From RUG12395 sp045541735 (GTDB lineage Bacteria > Bacillota > Clostridia > Oscillospirales > CAG-272), in assembly GCA_045541735.1 (NCBI GenBank), contig JAZQJQ010000147.1, forward strand, positions 1-14,017: DNA of 14,017 nt. Reading direction: 5' to 3'. The position numbers and the translations under genes are program-made. The notes below the pieces were generated by a model that saw only the letters and a list, made by a program, of their open reading frames with translations, did not search any database and was not told the origin of the DNA. This document shows, one piece after another, positions 6,903-14,017 of the stretch. Every line of letters starts with the position of its first letter. Positions within the stretch are counted from its first letter, which is position 1.

Positions 6903-8372
6903 TTAATCTATCAAGACCCCAATCTTTTCCACTGAAACGCGGATCGCGGGACGAACTCCGTATTTTGAATAATCGACCATCGTTCCGCGGTAATTTACCG
7001 TTCCGTCATAATCGATTTTTGAAACGCTGCTTTGGCTTGAACCCGGCGAACGAAGCCAATACCAGCACCTGCCGGTATTTCCCTCTTCGTCAAGATAAAC
7101 ACCTACGGAATTAACGTATGGAGTTGGTATGCCGTAGACGTACTCCTTGCCTACAAGATACTTCTCCGCTTCAACGTTCGAGAGGACGAACACTTTGTCC
7201 TCGGTATCCTCACCGCCGAGAGTCCCCTGGGAAGGAACGTCGGGATTTTCAAGCCTTACCGTCATTATCTGCTTCTGCTCCGAAGCGCTGAAAGCTCCGG
7301 CAAGAAACTCTCCGTTAAGATATGCGCGCAGATCGCTTGTTTCCCAAGTAACGGAAGTATGCTTTTCGTTATATTTTTTTACGTCAAGCACGTATTTTGA
7401 AATGAGCAACACACTCTCATCATCAGCTTCGAGCACTACCCACTCTATACCGTACTTTGCAACACCGTTATGGTAGTGGTATTTACCGAACGTGACCTCA
7501 TCGCCCTCATTGAGACCGTAAAAAGGAACGGTGGAAAGATATCCCTCGCTGCGCTTGTAGCCGCCAAGCTCACGGAACTTTTCTGCCGCTGCGGCATAAT
7601 CTCCGTTTTCGTAGCTCTTTACCGCCTTTGAATAGTTGACCGCAGGAATAATAAGCTTTAACACCGCAAGAGCTATAAGGGTTAGTGAAACGGCCGCAAC
7701 AAGTGTTATTTTCACAAATTTTCCGACCCGCGCTTGTCTTTTTGCCTTTTCAATACGTGCCCTGCGTGCGGAGTCTCTGCGCGCTTCCTCTTCAGAAAGG
7801 CGCTTAGCCTCCTCTGCCTTTTTACGCTCGGCTTCCTCGGCTTTTCGTTGAGCCGCCTCAAACTCCGGAGAAAGACCGCTCTCGATTAAATCGCCTCCCT
7901 GCTTCCGAGCCGCTTCGCGCTCCTCTTTTTCCAACCTTTTCTGCTCACCGCAGATAAATTCTGCTGCATCGTTTATAAACGACCTTTCCGCATTATCCGC
8001 ATAGGAAAGTGCGGCAAGATAATCTTCATCCTTCATCGGGTCAGCGGTATTCCTGCGTTTGCAGGAGTGGATGATGTTGCCTGTAATGTGCTCTCTGTCG
8101 GCACCAAGACCGTACTTCGCCGCAAAAGCACCGAAATGAGCCGCAGCAGACGGGGCTGTTTTGATTATTGCCTCGAACAGCCTAATTGCGCTGTAGAAAT
8201 CATCGCGGCTGAGATAACGGAAAGCATCCGCATAATGCTCCTTCAGTTCTTTATCCGCATCTATGGAAAACAGCGATCTTGCACCGCATTCTTCACAGCA
8301 AAGAACCGTACCGTTTATTGCTATCTCCGCACCGCAGGCGCGGCAAACCGTAAATTCCTTATTTTTCCTCAT
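6903..8372 (-). CDS. Zinc-ribbon / coiled-coil / single-TM protein with DUF6273 domain
   Basis: 489 aa from ATG 8372; an in-frame GTG at 8396 would add eight residues but the GGAAAG in front of 8372 fits better. Order of parts: a zinc ribbon with C10-x2-C13 and C26-x2-C29; a mostly helical stretch (about 40-140); a very charged Ala/Glu/Lys/Arg coiled-coil segment (about 146-212); one membrane helix (about 220-242); a short TPR-like piece (SYENGDYAAAAEKFRELG); then a DUF6273 domain (about 292-479) with GIEWVVLEAD, VTWETSDLRAYLNGEFL, WYWLRSPG and YGVRPAIRV. DUF6273 resembles the sulfatase-modifying-factor/C-lectin-like fold and is frequent in gut Clostridia; its function is unknown. The charge distribution predicts ribbon and coiled coil in the cytoplasm and DUF6273 outside. 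Overlaps the preceding lipoprotein gene by 14 nt, so the two are probably co-translated. Confidence 0.85.
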   Translation of the reverse strand: MRKNKEFTVCRACGAEIAINGTVLCCEECGARSLFSIDADKELKEHYADAFRYLSRDDFYSAIRLFEAIIKTAPSAAAHFGAFAAKYGLGADREHITGNIIHSCKRRNTADPMKDEDYLAALSYADNAERSFINDAAEFICGEQKRLEKEEREAARKQGGDLIESGLSPEFEAAQRKAEEAERKKAEEAKRLSEEEARRDSARRARIEKAKRQARVGKFVKITLVAAVSLTLIALAVLKLIIPAVNYSKAVKSYENGDYAAAAEKFRELGGYKRSEGYLSTVPFYGLNEGDEVTFGKYHYHNGVAKYGIEWVVLEADDESVLLISKYVLDVKKYNEKHTSVTWETSDLRAYLNGEFLAGAFSASEQKQIMTVRLENPDVPSQGTLGGEDTEDKVFVLSNVEAEKYLVGKEYVYGIPTPYVNSVGVYLDEEGNTGRCWYWLRSPGSSQSSVSKIDYDGTVNYRGTMVDYSKYGVRPAIRVSVEKIGVLID

Positions 8373-9057
8373 CTTGATCTTTCCGTATCTCCGCACCGGT
8401 GGGTACGGTTATTTTTTTATCCGCAATCCTCTCGAGCTTTCCGAGATACACAGAGCCGTCGTCTCTTTTTACGAAAACACCTCTGTAAAGCGGAGAGTAC
8501 TCTCCTCGGAAAACAGTGTAAAAGCTTACTATGAAAGTGTTATCCGTTTCCTTAACACCGTTTATCTCTACCTTCGCACTTGACACTTTGACCTGACCGA
8601 CCGCCGTATAACCCTCTACCTTTGAAAGGTTTGTAAATACGGTGCCGTCGGTGTGAGAAACAGATCTTCCTCCGCCGAATGAGGAGTAAACGATATACTC
8701 AAAATCCTCGTACGGAACAAGTACGGATATACGTGTTTTCGGATACTTCTTTTCTGCCTCGGTTATTTTCGCGGTGTTGCCCGTATATTTGGAATAACCG
8801 GTGCTAACAAGATAAGACAGTATCCTATCTCTATAAACAGAAGACACAGTCTTAGGATCGGAAAAAGGTGTAAGTTCCGTTCCGTCATCCGTAAGCATAG
8901 TAATTATCTTGACAAAGCTTTCAGAAGAGGAATAATAGTTTCCGTGATCGGCTATTACAGCCTCGCTGAGAAAGTTCTCAACGCTTGCTTCATTTCTCAA
9001 GGCTGAGCAGGAGCAGAGAGTGATCACAGCAAGAAAAGCAGATAGTATTCTTTTCAC
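8359..9057 (-). CDS. Putative lipoprotein of unknown function
   Basis: 232 aa from GTG 9057; the ATG at 9063 lies only one base after AGGAG, whereas the GTG is seven bases away and yields the typical beginning (M)KRILSAFLAVITLCSCS. That segment has a basic start, hydrophobic core and lipobox L-C-S-C, so Cys17 (GTG numbering) is the likely lipidated residue. The mature part is a mixed alpha/beta domain with EYIVYSSFGGGRSVSHTDG and a late stretch of strands (TVFRGEYSPLYRGVFVKR); I do not recognise a family. It is cotranscribed with, and overlaps by 14 nt, the membrane-anchored DUF6273 protein, so the two may form an outer-face complex. It has its own near-consensus promoter upstream. Confidence 0.8.
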   Translation of the reverse strand: MKRILSAFLAVITLCSCSALRNEASVENFLSEAVIADHGNYYSSSESFVKIITMLTDDGTELTPFSDPKTVSSVYRDRILSYLVSTGYSKYTGNTAKITEAEKKYPKTRISVLVPYEDFEYIVYSSFGGGRSVSHTDGTVFTNLSKVEGYTAVGQVKVSSAKVEINGVKETDNTFIVSFYTVFRGEYSPLYRGVFVKRDDGSVYLGKLERIADKKITVPTGAEIRKDQDEEK

Positions 9058-9104
9058 GAACATACTCCTCTCTTTTAAATATATAAAACACTCATATAAT
9101 ACAT

Positions 9105-9133
9105 ATTATATATATTGTCGAAATTTGTGTCAA
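9105..9133 (-). promoter_or_regulatory. Consensus promoter of the lipoprotein-DUF6273 operon
   Basis: Minus-strand TTGACA (9128-9133), 17 bp, TATAAT (9105-9110): both hexamers perfect. The leader would be about 40 nt. The flanking DNA is very AT-rich. Confidence 0.8.
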
Positions 9134-9181
9134 CAGAATTGCATAAACTTTAAATTTTGTAAACGTTTTTATATAATCGTG

Positions 9182-9210
9182 TTGACAAATTATTATATCC
9201 GTGATACAAT
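9182..9210 (+). promoter_or_regulatory. Promoter of the RHH-clpB operon
   Basis: TTGACA (9182-9187), 17 bp, TACAAT (9205-9210): 11 of 12 consensus bases. Start near 9217, about 18 nt before the ATG. No CIRCE (TTAGCACTC / GAGTGCTAA) or CtsR-type GGTCAAA repeat is visible from 9064 to 9234. Looks like a housekeeping promoter, so heat control, if present, must use another factor. Confidence 0.8.
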
Positions 9211-9234
9211 CAGAACGAAAAGGACGGTGAGGTT

Positions 9235-9882
9235 ATGAAAAAAAGTATATATTCCCTCGTTTTGTCAGATGCTGTAATTGAAGGCATCGACCGTATGGCG
9301 TATTCAATGGGTATAAGCCGCTCGGCGCTTATCAATAATATCCTCGCGGAGAAGGTGTGCTACGTTACACCGGAAAGACGTATGGCAGACGTTTTCAGCA
9401 CACTTGAAACGCTGATACGAGGCGCAGGCGAGTACCGCATAGCCTCTCAGCCGTCCGTTTCGATGTTTTCGCTTACAGCGCCCATAGCTTATAAGTACAA
9501 TCCAACGCTTAAATACACTCTGGAGCTTTACAAGGAGCCGCAAAGCGATGGCGAAGCGGGAGTTTTACGAATATCACTGAGAAGCAAGAGCGCGGCGCTC
9601 ATAGAGTGCCTGACCGCGTTTTATATTATATGGTCAACACTCGAGACCCACAACACGGGACGGTGCGGCTCTGTATCGTCTGATGGGCGTTACTCAAAGC
9701 CGCTTCACCTGCAAAGAACGCTCAGCGCAGAGGAATTTGGAACCGCAATAGCTGACTACATCAGAGCAATAGACGGAGCAATGCGAATTTTCTTTTCCGA
9801 TCTTGATATTCCCTCACGTGCCGCCCGCGAGGTCGAGGTCTACTACCTGAATTACTTGAAAAGCAAAACGAACACGCTTTAA
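9235..9882 (+). CDS. Ribbon-helix-helix protein with unknown C-terminal domain, upstream of clpB
   Basis: 215 aa, ATG 9235 with AGGACGGTGAGG in front. Residues 1-45 fit the CopG/MetJ/Arc ribbon-helix-helix fold: a short strand (KSIYSLVLSD), a helix with GIDRMAYSMGI, and a second helix beginning SRSALINNILAEK. Such proteins bind DNA as dimers through the paired strands. Residues about 50-215 are a larger domain that I cannot assign, with alternating strand-like stretches (LKYTLELYKE, GVLRISLRSK) and long helices near the C-terminus (EEFGTAIADYIRAIDGAMRI; AREVEVYYLNYLKS), possibly a ligand or partner domain. The stop codon TAA overlaps the Shine-Dalgarno of clpB, so translation is probably coupled. 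Inferred role: autoregulator and clpB regulator. A simpler antitoxin reading is unlikely because there is no toxin gene and the protein is long. Confidence 0.8.
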   Translation: MKKSIYSLVLSDAVIEGIDRMAYSMGISRSALINNILAEKVCYVTPERRMADVFSTLETLIRGAGEYRIASQPSVSMFSLTAPIAYKYNPTLKYTLELYKEPQSDGEAGVLRISLRSKSAALIECLTAFYIIWSTLETHNTGRCGSVSSDGRYSKPLHLQRTLSAEEFGTAIADYIRAIDGAMRIFFSDLDIPSRAAREVEVYYLNYLKSKTNTL

Positions 9883-9894
9883 GGAGGTATAAAA

Positions 9895-12504
9895 ATGAAT
9901 GCAGAAAAGCTTACGAAGAACACTATAAAAGCATTTGAGGCTGCACAGAACCTTGCCGCAGAATACGGGAATCCCAATATCACACCCCTGCACATAATGT
10001 ATGCGCTCGCGGAGCCTGCGGAAGGACTTATCCGCCAGCTTTTTATATCAATGAACGCAAACGGAACGCAGTTCGTTGACCGCACACTTGAAGAGATACA
10101 AAAGCTTCCCCGCGTAAGCGGAGGGGCAAGAAGCGATGTAAGCGCGGAGCTTGCAAAAGCTCTTGCAGAATCGGAAAAATGCGCTGAAAAAATGGGCGAC
10201 AGCTACGTATCCGTGGAGCATATTATGCTCTCGCTTATTAAAACAGCATCGGGAAAAACAAAAGAGATATTCCGTGAATTCGGAATAACCGAGGAAGGAT
10301 TTCTTGCTGCGCTCAAAGCGGTACGCGGAAATCGACGCGCGGACAGCGATTCGCCCGAGGACTGCTACGATGCACTGAAAAAATACGGCCAAGATCTCGT
10401 CTCGCTTGCAAAAGCGCAAAAGCTTGATCCGGTCATCGGACGCGACGAGGAGATACGCAGTGTTATCCGCATACTTTCCCGTAAATCCAAGAACAATCCC
10501 TGCCTGATCGGCGAGCCGGGCGTAGGAAAAACCGCAATAGCCGAGGGCCTTGCACAGCGTATAGTGCGCGGCGACGTACCCGAAAATCTGCGCGACCGCA
10601 CAGTATTTTCCCTTGATATGGGGGCGCTTATCGCCGGCGCAAAATTCAGAGGAGAATTTGAAGAAAGATTGAAGGCTGTGCTTACCGAAATAAAGGAAAG
10701 CGATGGCAAGATAATACTCTTTATCGACGAATTGCATACCATCGTAGGCGCAGGCAAGACCGAGGGCAGTATGGACGCCGGCAATCTTTTGAAGCCAATG
10801 CTTGCGCGCGGAGAGCTACACTGTATCGGTGCCACAACGCTTGATGAATATCGCAAGTATATTGAAAAGGATGCCGCGCTTGAAATACGTTTTCAACCCG
10901 TGACAGTACCTGAGCCTACGCTTGAGGATACAATAGCCATACTGCGCGGACTTAAAGAGAGATACGAGGTATTCCACGGAGTTAAGATACAAGACCAAGC
11001 GCTTATAAGCGCGGCTACTCTTTCTCACAGATATATCTCCGACAGGTTCTTGCCGGACAAAGCGATAGACCTTGTTGACGAGGCCTGCGCGCTTATAAAA
11101 ACCGAAATGAACTCGATGCCCACAGAGCTTGACGAGATACGCCGTGACATTATGCGCCACGAAATAGAAGAAGCGGCGCTCAAAAAGGAGACTGACAAGC
11201 TTGCACTCGCGCATCTTGAAGAGATACGTGCAGAACTTTCCGAGCTCCGCGGAAAGTTTGACAGTATGAAGGCTAAATGGGAGAATGAAAAGAGCGATAT
11301 CGGAAAGATACAGAAGCTGCGAGAGGAAATAGAGCAAACAAACGCGGATATCGAACGCGCACAAAGCGAATACGACCTCAACAAGGCTGCTGAACTGAAA
11401 TACGGTAAGCTTCCCCGTCTCAAAAAAGACCTTGAAGAAGAAGAAAAAAAGGCTGAAACCGGAGAGCGTGAAAGAACGCTTCTGCGCGACCGCATTACCG
11501 AAGAGGAAATAACCAAGATAGTTGCACGCTGGACGGGGATACCGGTATCGCGCCTTATGGAAAGCGAGCGCGAGAAGCTTCTCCGCCTGCCGGAGATACT
11601 GCACAGACGTGTGGTAGGTCAGGATGAAGCTGTGGATAAGGTAAGCGATGCCATTCTCCGCAGTCGAGCGGGTATTGCCGACCCCGACAGACCGATAGGC
11701 TCTTTTCTCTTCCTCGGTCCCACCGGCGTAGGAAAGACCGAGCTTGCCAAAGCACTTGCCGAAGCACTGTTTGACGATGAAAGAAATATGATACGCATTG
11801 ATATGAGCGAGTATATGGAAAAATTCTCCGTTTCTCGCCTCATCGGAGCGCCTCCCGGCTACGTGGGATATGAGGAAGCGGGTCAGCTTACCGAAGCCGT
11901 ACGTCGCCGTCCGTACTCCGTTGTACTTTTTGATGAGATAGAAAAAGCTCATCCCGACGTTTTCAACGTATTGCTTCAAGTGCTTGATGACGGCAGAATA
12001 ACCGACAGCCAGGGCAGAACGGTGGACTTCAAAAACACCATATTGATACTGACCTCAAACCTTGGCTCCGATATAATTCTTAACGGAATCGAAAACGGCG
12101 AGATAACGGACGAGGCAAAGGAAGGCGTAAATCTGCTTCTCAAACGCAGTTTCCGTCCCGAATTTCTCAACCGTCTTGACGAAACGGTATTCTACAAGCC
12201 GCTCTCAAAGCAGGATATATTCAGAATAACAGAGCTGCAGCTTGAGTCTCTGCGCCTCCGTCTCTCCGCTCACCGTCTGACTCTTGTTTTGACAGAAGAA
12301 GCAAAGAGTTTTATCGCTGATACCGCATACGACCCCATCTACGGAGCAAGACCACTGAAGCGCTTCCTTCAGAGCAGAGTTGAAACTCTTATCGCAAGAG
12401 AGATGATAGCCAAGGACATAGCGCCCGAAAGCACTGTTACCGTAGACATGAAGGACGGTTCGCTTTTCGTCAATGTAAAGGATCCTGCCCCGATAAATGC
12501 ATAA
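9895..12504 (+). CDS. clpB: ClpB-type AAA+ disaggregase chaperone
   Basis: 869 aa from ATG 9895, preceded by a complete AAGGAGGT site (9881-9888). ClpB extracts polypeptides from aggregates with DnaK, DnaJ and GrpE, threading them through a hexameric ATP-driven pore. Visible in order: Clp_N repeat domain (about 1-145); first AAA+ module with Walker A GEPGVGKT (206-213), Walker B FIDE (D278, E279), pore loop KFRG (250-253, Phe in place of the commoner Tyr); the long coiled-coil middle domain (about 405-530) that sets ClpB apart from ClpA and ClpC; second module with Walker A GPTGVGKT (608-615), pore loop GYVG (655-658), Walker B LFDEIEKAHP (D680, E681); C-terminal D2-small domain with YGARPLKRFLQ. 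The length is normal for the family. All ATPase motifs are intact. Second gene of an operon with an RHH protein and ended by a GC-rich hairpin. Confidence 0.97.
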   Translation: MNAEKLTKNTIKAFEAAQNLAAEYGNPNITPLHIMYALAEPAEGLIRQLFISMNANGTQFVDRTLEEIQKLPRVSGGARSDVSAELAKALAESEKCAEKMGDSYVSVEHIMLSLIKTASGKTKEIFREFGITEEGFLAALKAVRGNRRADSDSPEDCYDALKKYGQDLVSLAKAQKLDPVIGRDEEIRSVIRILSRKSKNNPCLIGEPGVGKTAIAEGLAQRIVRGDVPENLRDRTVFSLDMGALIAGAKFRGEFEERLKAVLTEIKESDGKIILFIDELHTIVGAGKTEGSMDAGNLLKPMLARGELHCIGATTLDEYRKYIEKDAALEIRFQPVTVPEPTLEDTIAILRGLKERYEVFHGVKIQDQALISAATLSHRYISDRFLPDKAIDLVDEACALIKTEMNSMPTELDEIRRDIMRHEIEEAALKKETDKLALAHLEEIRAELSELRGKFDSMKAKWENEKSDIGKIQKLREEIEQTNADIERAQSEYDLNKAAELKYGKLPRLKKDLEEEEKKAETGERERTLLRDRITEEEITKIVARWTGIPVSRLMESEREKLLRLPEILHRRVVGQDEAVDKVSDAILRSRAGIADPDRPIGSFLFLGPTGVGKTELAKALAEALFDDERNMIRIDMSEYMEKFSVSRLIGAPPGYVGYEEAGQLTEAVRRRPYSVVLFDEIEKAHPDVFNVLLQVLDDGRITDSQGRTVDFKNTILILTSNLGSDIILNGIENGEITDEAKEGVNLLLKRSFRPEFLNRLDETVFYKPLSKQDIFRITELQLESLRLRLSAHRLTLVLTEEAKSFIADTAYDPIYGARPLKRFLQSRVETLIAREMIAKDIAPESTVTVDMKDGSLFVNVKDPAPINA

Positions 12505-12505
12505 C

Positions 12506-12534
12506 GAAAGCCGCCGTGGAAAACGGCGGCTTTC
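12506..12534 (+). terminator. GC-rich hairpin after clpB
   Basis: A perfect 12-bp stem, GAAAGCCGCCGT with ACGGCGGCTTTC, around the loop GGAAA, starting 1 bp past the clpB stop. The trailing tract is ATTATTCTAT, poor in T, but the stem is very stable. It sits between the convergent clpB and ZIP genes (ZIP stop at 12541) and may serve both. Confidence 0.75.
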
Positions 12535-12540
12535 ATTATT

Positions 12541-13293
12541 CTATCCGAGAAAGAAATCCGTAACAAGCATCACGCAAAAACCAACCAGGAGTGCGTAAGT
12601 GGCACCGCGCTCATGACCGTGTGAATGTGTTTCGGGGATCATTTCGTCACTGATTACGTAGAGCATAGTTCCACCCGCAAAGGCGAGCGCAAACGGAAGC
12701 ACTGCGCTTGCAATACTGACGGCAAAATAACCGATAAAGGTACCGACTATCTCAACAACTCCGGTAAGAGCGGCAAGCAAAAACGTACGTTTAGACGAAG
12801 CCCCGACAGCAAGCAAGGGTGCAATTATTACCATACCTTCGGGGATATTCTGCAACGCGATACCGCCGGCGATCATAAGCGCCTGCGAGGTATCGCCGCC
12901 GCCAAAACCGACGCCTGCGGCAATTCCCTCCGGGAAATTGTGTATCGCGATCGCCGCAACAAAAAGAAGAACCTTGCTGAGGTTTCCGTTTGCGTGAGCC
13001 TCCTCTTCCCCGCCCGCAAGCTTGTGAAGGTGAGGTACAAGTCTGTCGATAAGGTTAAGGCAAACCGCACCCGCAAAAATACCTGCAATAGTAATTATAA
13101 TACCAAATTTCCCTCCCGATTCGAGCGCAGGGAGAATAAGACCGAGCACTGCCGCCGCCAGCATAACGCCTGCGGCAAAAGAAAGCACGATGTCAGCAAA
13201 ACGATGCGATTGTTTTTTGAATATAAGCCCTATAAGCGCGCCGACGACCGTCGCCCCGCCAACGCCAAAGGCTGTAAGTAGTACGAGTTGCAT
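12541..13293 (-). CDS. ZIP-family metal transporter
   Basis: 250 aa from ATG 13293, AAGGAG in front. Eight mostly hydrophobic segments match the ZIP fold. The metal-binding helices are clear: HNFPEG (H118, N119, E122) in TM4 and QNIPEG (Q148, N149, E152) in TM5; these are the paired metal-site residues of bacterial ZIPs such as ZupT and the Bordetella structure. Two loops carry histidines: PHLHK...EEEAHA (about 87-100), and ETHSHGH (221-227) after SDEMIP. ZIP proteins bring Zn2+, and often Fe2+ or Mn2+, into the cytoplasm; the preferred metal cannot be read here. No metal regulator is next to it. Transcribed convergently to clpB. Confidence 0.93.
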   Translation of the reverse strand: MQLVLLTAFGVGGATVVGALIGLIFKKQSHRFADIVLSFAAGVMLAAAVLGLILPALESGGKFGIIITIAGIFAGAVCLNLIDRLVPHLHKLAGGEEEAHANGNLSKVLLFVAAIAIHNFPEGIAAGVGFGGGDTSQALMIAGGIALQNIPEGMVIIAPLLAVGASSKRTFLLAALTGVVEIVGTFIGYFAVSIASAVLPFALAFAGGTMLYVISDEMIPETHSHGHERGATYALLVGFCVMLVTDFFLG

Positions 13294-13333
13294 AATAACT
13301 CCTTAAAATTACTGCTTTGTTAGTTTAACACAT

Positions 13334-13362
13334 ATATTACACTAATTCCGTGGAATTTTCAA
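13334..13362 (-). promoter_or_regulatory. Candidate promoter of the ZIP gene
   Basis: Minus-strand TTGAAA (13357-13362), 17 bp, TAATAT (13334-13339), with a leader of about 35 nt to the ATG. No clear Fur or Zur box was recognised by eye. Only moderate consensus in the -10 box. Confidence 0.4.
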
Positions 13363-13363
13363 C

Positions 13364-13409
13364 AAATAAAAAAGAATTCCTTGAAAATTCAAGGAATTCT
13401 TTTTTATTT
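13364..13409 (-). terminator. Long perfect hairpin terminator with T-run on both strands
   Basis: 46-bp palindrome: 21-bp arms around AAAT (22-bp arms if the centre is read as AA). The A-rich outer arm gives a T-run after the stem on either strand. It begins at the stop codon of the 13409-13843 gene and ends transcription of that gene; it also lies just upstream of the ZIP promoter and so insulates it. Confidence 0.88.
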
Positions 13410-13843
13410 CAGAGATACATACGCATATCCCTTGCGAGATTTTCCTCTTCCTCTATCAAGCGCTTTGCGATCGAACGTGCTTCACCGTCCGCAGCCGGAT
13501 ATTGATTAAGGTATCTGGAAAGTGATTTTACTCCCATATTACAACCATCGGTCATCAGGTCTGCAATAGTTGCATCGGTATGCTTCATCGCAAGCTTCGC
13601 ATTGGTCTTTATCTTTGACATACCCTTAGCCATCACATTAGGATCCTTGCCATCATCTCCGCAGCGCTGAAGAGCCGTGTGAATCTCGGAAGTAAGAACG
13701 CTATGAGTATCCTTGGAGGTTTCAAGCTTTGCTTTTAAACCTTCTGAGCGCACCTCGCTCAAAACGTCGTCAATTGATTCGATTCCCATTTTTGCACCGG
13801 CATCACATTCTCGCAGAAGTCTTACAGTATCATTTTCTATCAT
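13409..13843 (-). CDS. Small all-helical protein, possibly ferritin-like (DUF2383-type)
   Basis: 144 aa from ATG 13843, with GGAGG five bases upstream; a TTG at 13855 in the same frame contains the RBS itself and is rejected. Nearly the whole chain looks helical: NDTVRLLRECDAGAKMGIES, a middle helix with DTHSVLTSEIHTALQRCGDD, then KTNAKLAMKHTDATIADLMT, MGVKSLSRYLNQYPAA and a C-terminal helix EARSIAKRLIEEEENLARDM. Spacing of His/Glu positions and the four-helix layout recall ferritin-like DUF2383 proteins of Clostridia, but I cannot show a complete di-iron ligand set. Conserved-looking phrase DGCNMGVKSLSRYLNQY. Function unknown; single-gene unit closed by its own terminator. Confidence 0.8.
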   Translation of the reverse strand: MIENDTVRLLRECDAGAKMGIESIDDVLSEVRSEGLKAKLETSKDTHSVLTSEIHTALQRCGDDGKDPNVMAKGMSKIKTNAKLAMKHTDATIADLMTDGCNMGVKSLSRYLNQYPAADGEARSIAKRLIEEEENLARDMRMYL

Positions 13844-13942
13844 ACAATCCTCCAAAAATCTTTTATATTACCTTTCCACGGCAATCGTTTATTATTCCAT
13901 AATTCTCACAAGAAACTTTTTCAACTTTTTTCAATTTTTATC

Positions 13943-13971
13943 TTGACATTGCGCGACACATATGTTATCAT
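13943..13971 (+). promoter_or_regulatory. Promoter of the tRNA gene
   Basis: TTGACA (13943-13948), 17 bp, TATCAT (13966-13971), start near 13979, about 15 nt before the mature tRNA 5' end. Strong promoter with a short leader, as expected for stable RNA. Confidence 0.8.
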
Positions 13972-13993
13972 ATTGAGGCTGTGATGAGCAGAT

Positions 13994-14017
13994 GCGCTAC
14001 TAGCTCAGTGGATAGAG
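13994..14017 (+). tRNA. tRNA, 5' part only (probably tRNA-Arg), cut by window edge
   Basis: Acceptor strand GCGCTAC (13994-14000), TA, D-stem GCTC (14003-14006), D-loop AGTGGATA, and the return D-stem GAG before the window ends. The GCGC-type acceptor with GGATAGAG is common in Arg tRNAs of Bacillota. The anticodon lies outside, so isotype is tentative. Confidence 0.85.

Noticed and set aside
9064..9234. CIRCE or CtsR operator upstream of the clpB operon
   Set aside because: Looked for TTAGCACTC/GAGTGCTAA and GGTCAAA repeats on both strands by eye; none seen.
9235..9882. RHH protein as an antitoxin of a toxin-antitoxin pair
   Set aside because: At 215 aa it is too long for a typical RHH antitoxin, and its partner gene is clpB rather than a toxin.
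10816..11979. Open frame of 387 codons on the minus strand inside clpB
   Set aside because: It is antisense to fully conserved AAA+ motifs, and its translation is Cys/Phe/Tyr-rich and lacks domain features; a result of codon bias in clpB.
12625..13281. Plus-strand open frame opposite the ZIP transporter
   Set aside because: Highly basic low-complexity translation with no family; the minus frame shows HNFPEG/QNIPEG.
1..14017. CRISPR arrays, IS elements, prophage genes
   Set aside because: No regularly spaced repeats, transposase or integrase motifs, or terminal inverted repeats were seen.

Overview
The window looks like a chromosomal segment of a gut-type Clostridia bacterium (Bacillota, plausibly Oscillospiraceae or Christensenellales; inferred from gene types, not proven). 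Supporting signs are strong AGGAGG-type ribosome binding sites, consensus sigma-A promoters with 17-bp spacers, a DUF6273 membrane protein, a secreted glycosidase with Big_2 and dockerin-like modules, and a single-domain BirA. No phage, transposon, CRISPR array or rRNA is visible.

Layout. (1) Positions 1-3829 form a divergent carbohydrate locus. A large secreted GH97 alpha-glycosidase on the minus strand is cut by the left window edge at 973 codons. An AraC-family regulator is on the plus strand. The 106-bp region between them holds two back-to-back promoters and three small palindromes. (2) Positions 3873-4598 encode a biotin-protein ligase without the DNA-binding domain. (3) Positions 4607-6861 are a two-gene operon for an acyl-CoA synthetase-type AMP-forming ligase and a MarR-family regulator. 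It is driven by a near-perfect promoter whose -35 box lies inside a 22-bp dyad, a likely autoregulatory operator. (4) Positions 6903-9057 (minus) are two overlapping genes: a lipoprotein, then a zinc-ribbon / coiled-coil / single-TM / DUF6273 protein. (5) Positions 9235-12504 hold a ribbon-helix-helix (RHH) protein of unknown class followed 12 bp later by clpB, with no recognisable CIRCE or CtsR site. (6) Positions 12541-13293 (minus) encode a ZIP metal transporter. (7) Positions 13409-13843 (minus) encode a small helical, possibly ferritin-like protein. (8) The first 24 nt of a tRNA (probably Arg) end the window, with a strong promoter in front.

How the parts work together: in three places a transcription factor sits beside its likely target (AraC/GH97, MarR/acyl-CoA ligase, RHH/ClpB). 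The least expected is RHH-clpB, a candidate undescribed control circuit for the ClpB disaggregase. The zinc-ribbon/DUF6273 plus lipoprotein pair is a second unit of unknown function, probably acting across the cell envelope. Genes are tightly spaced, and convergent or gene-end junctions carry strong hairpins.
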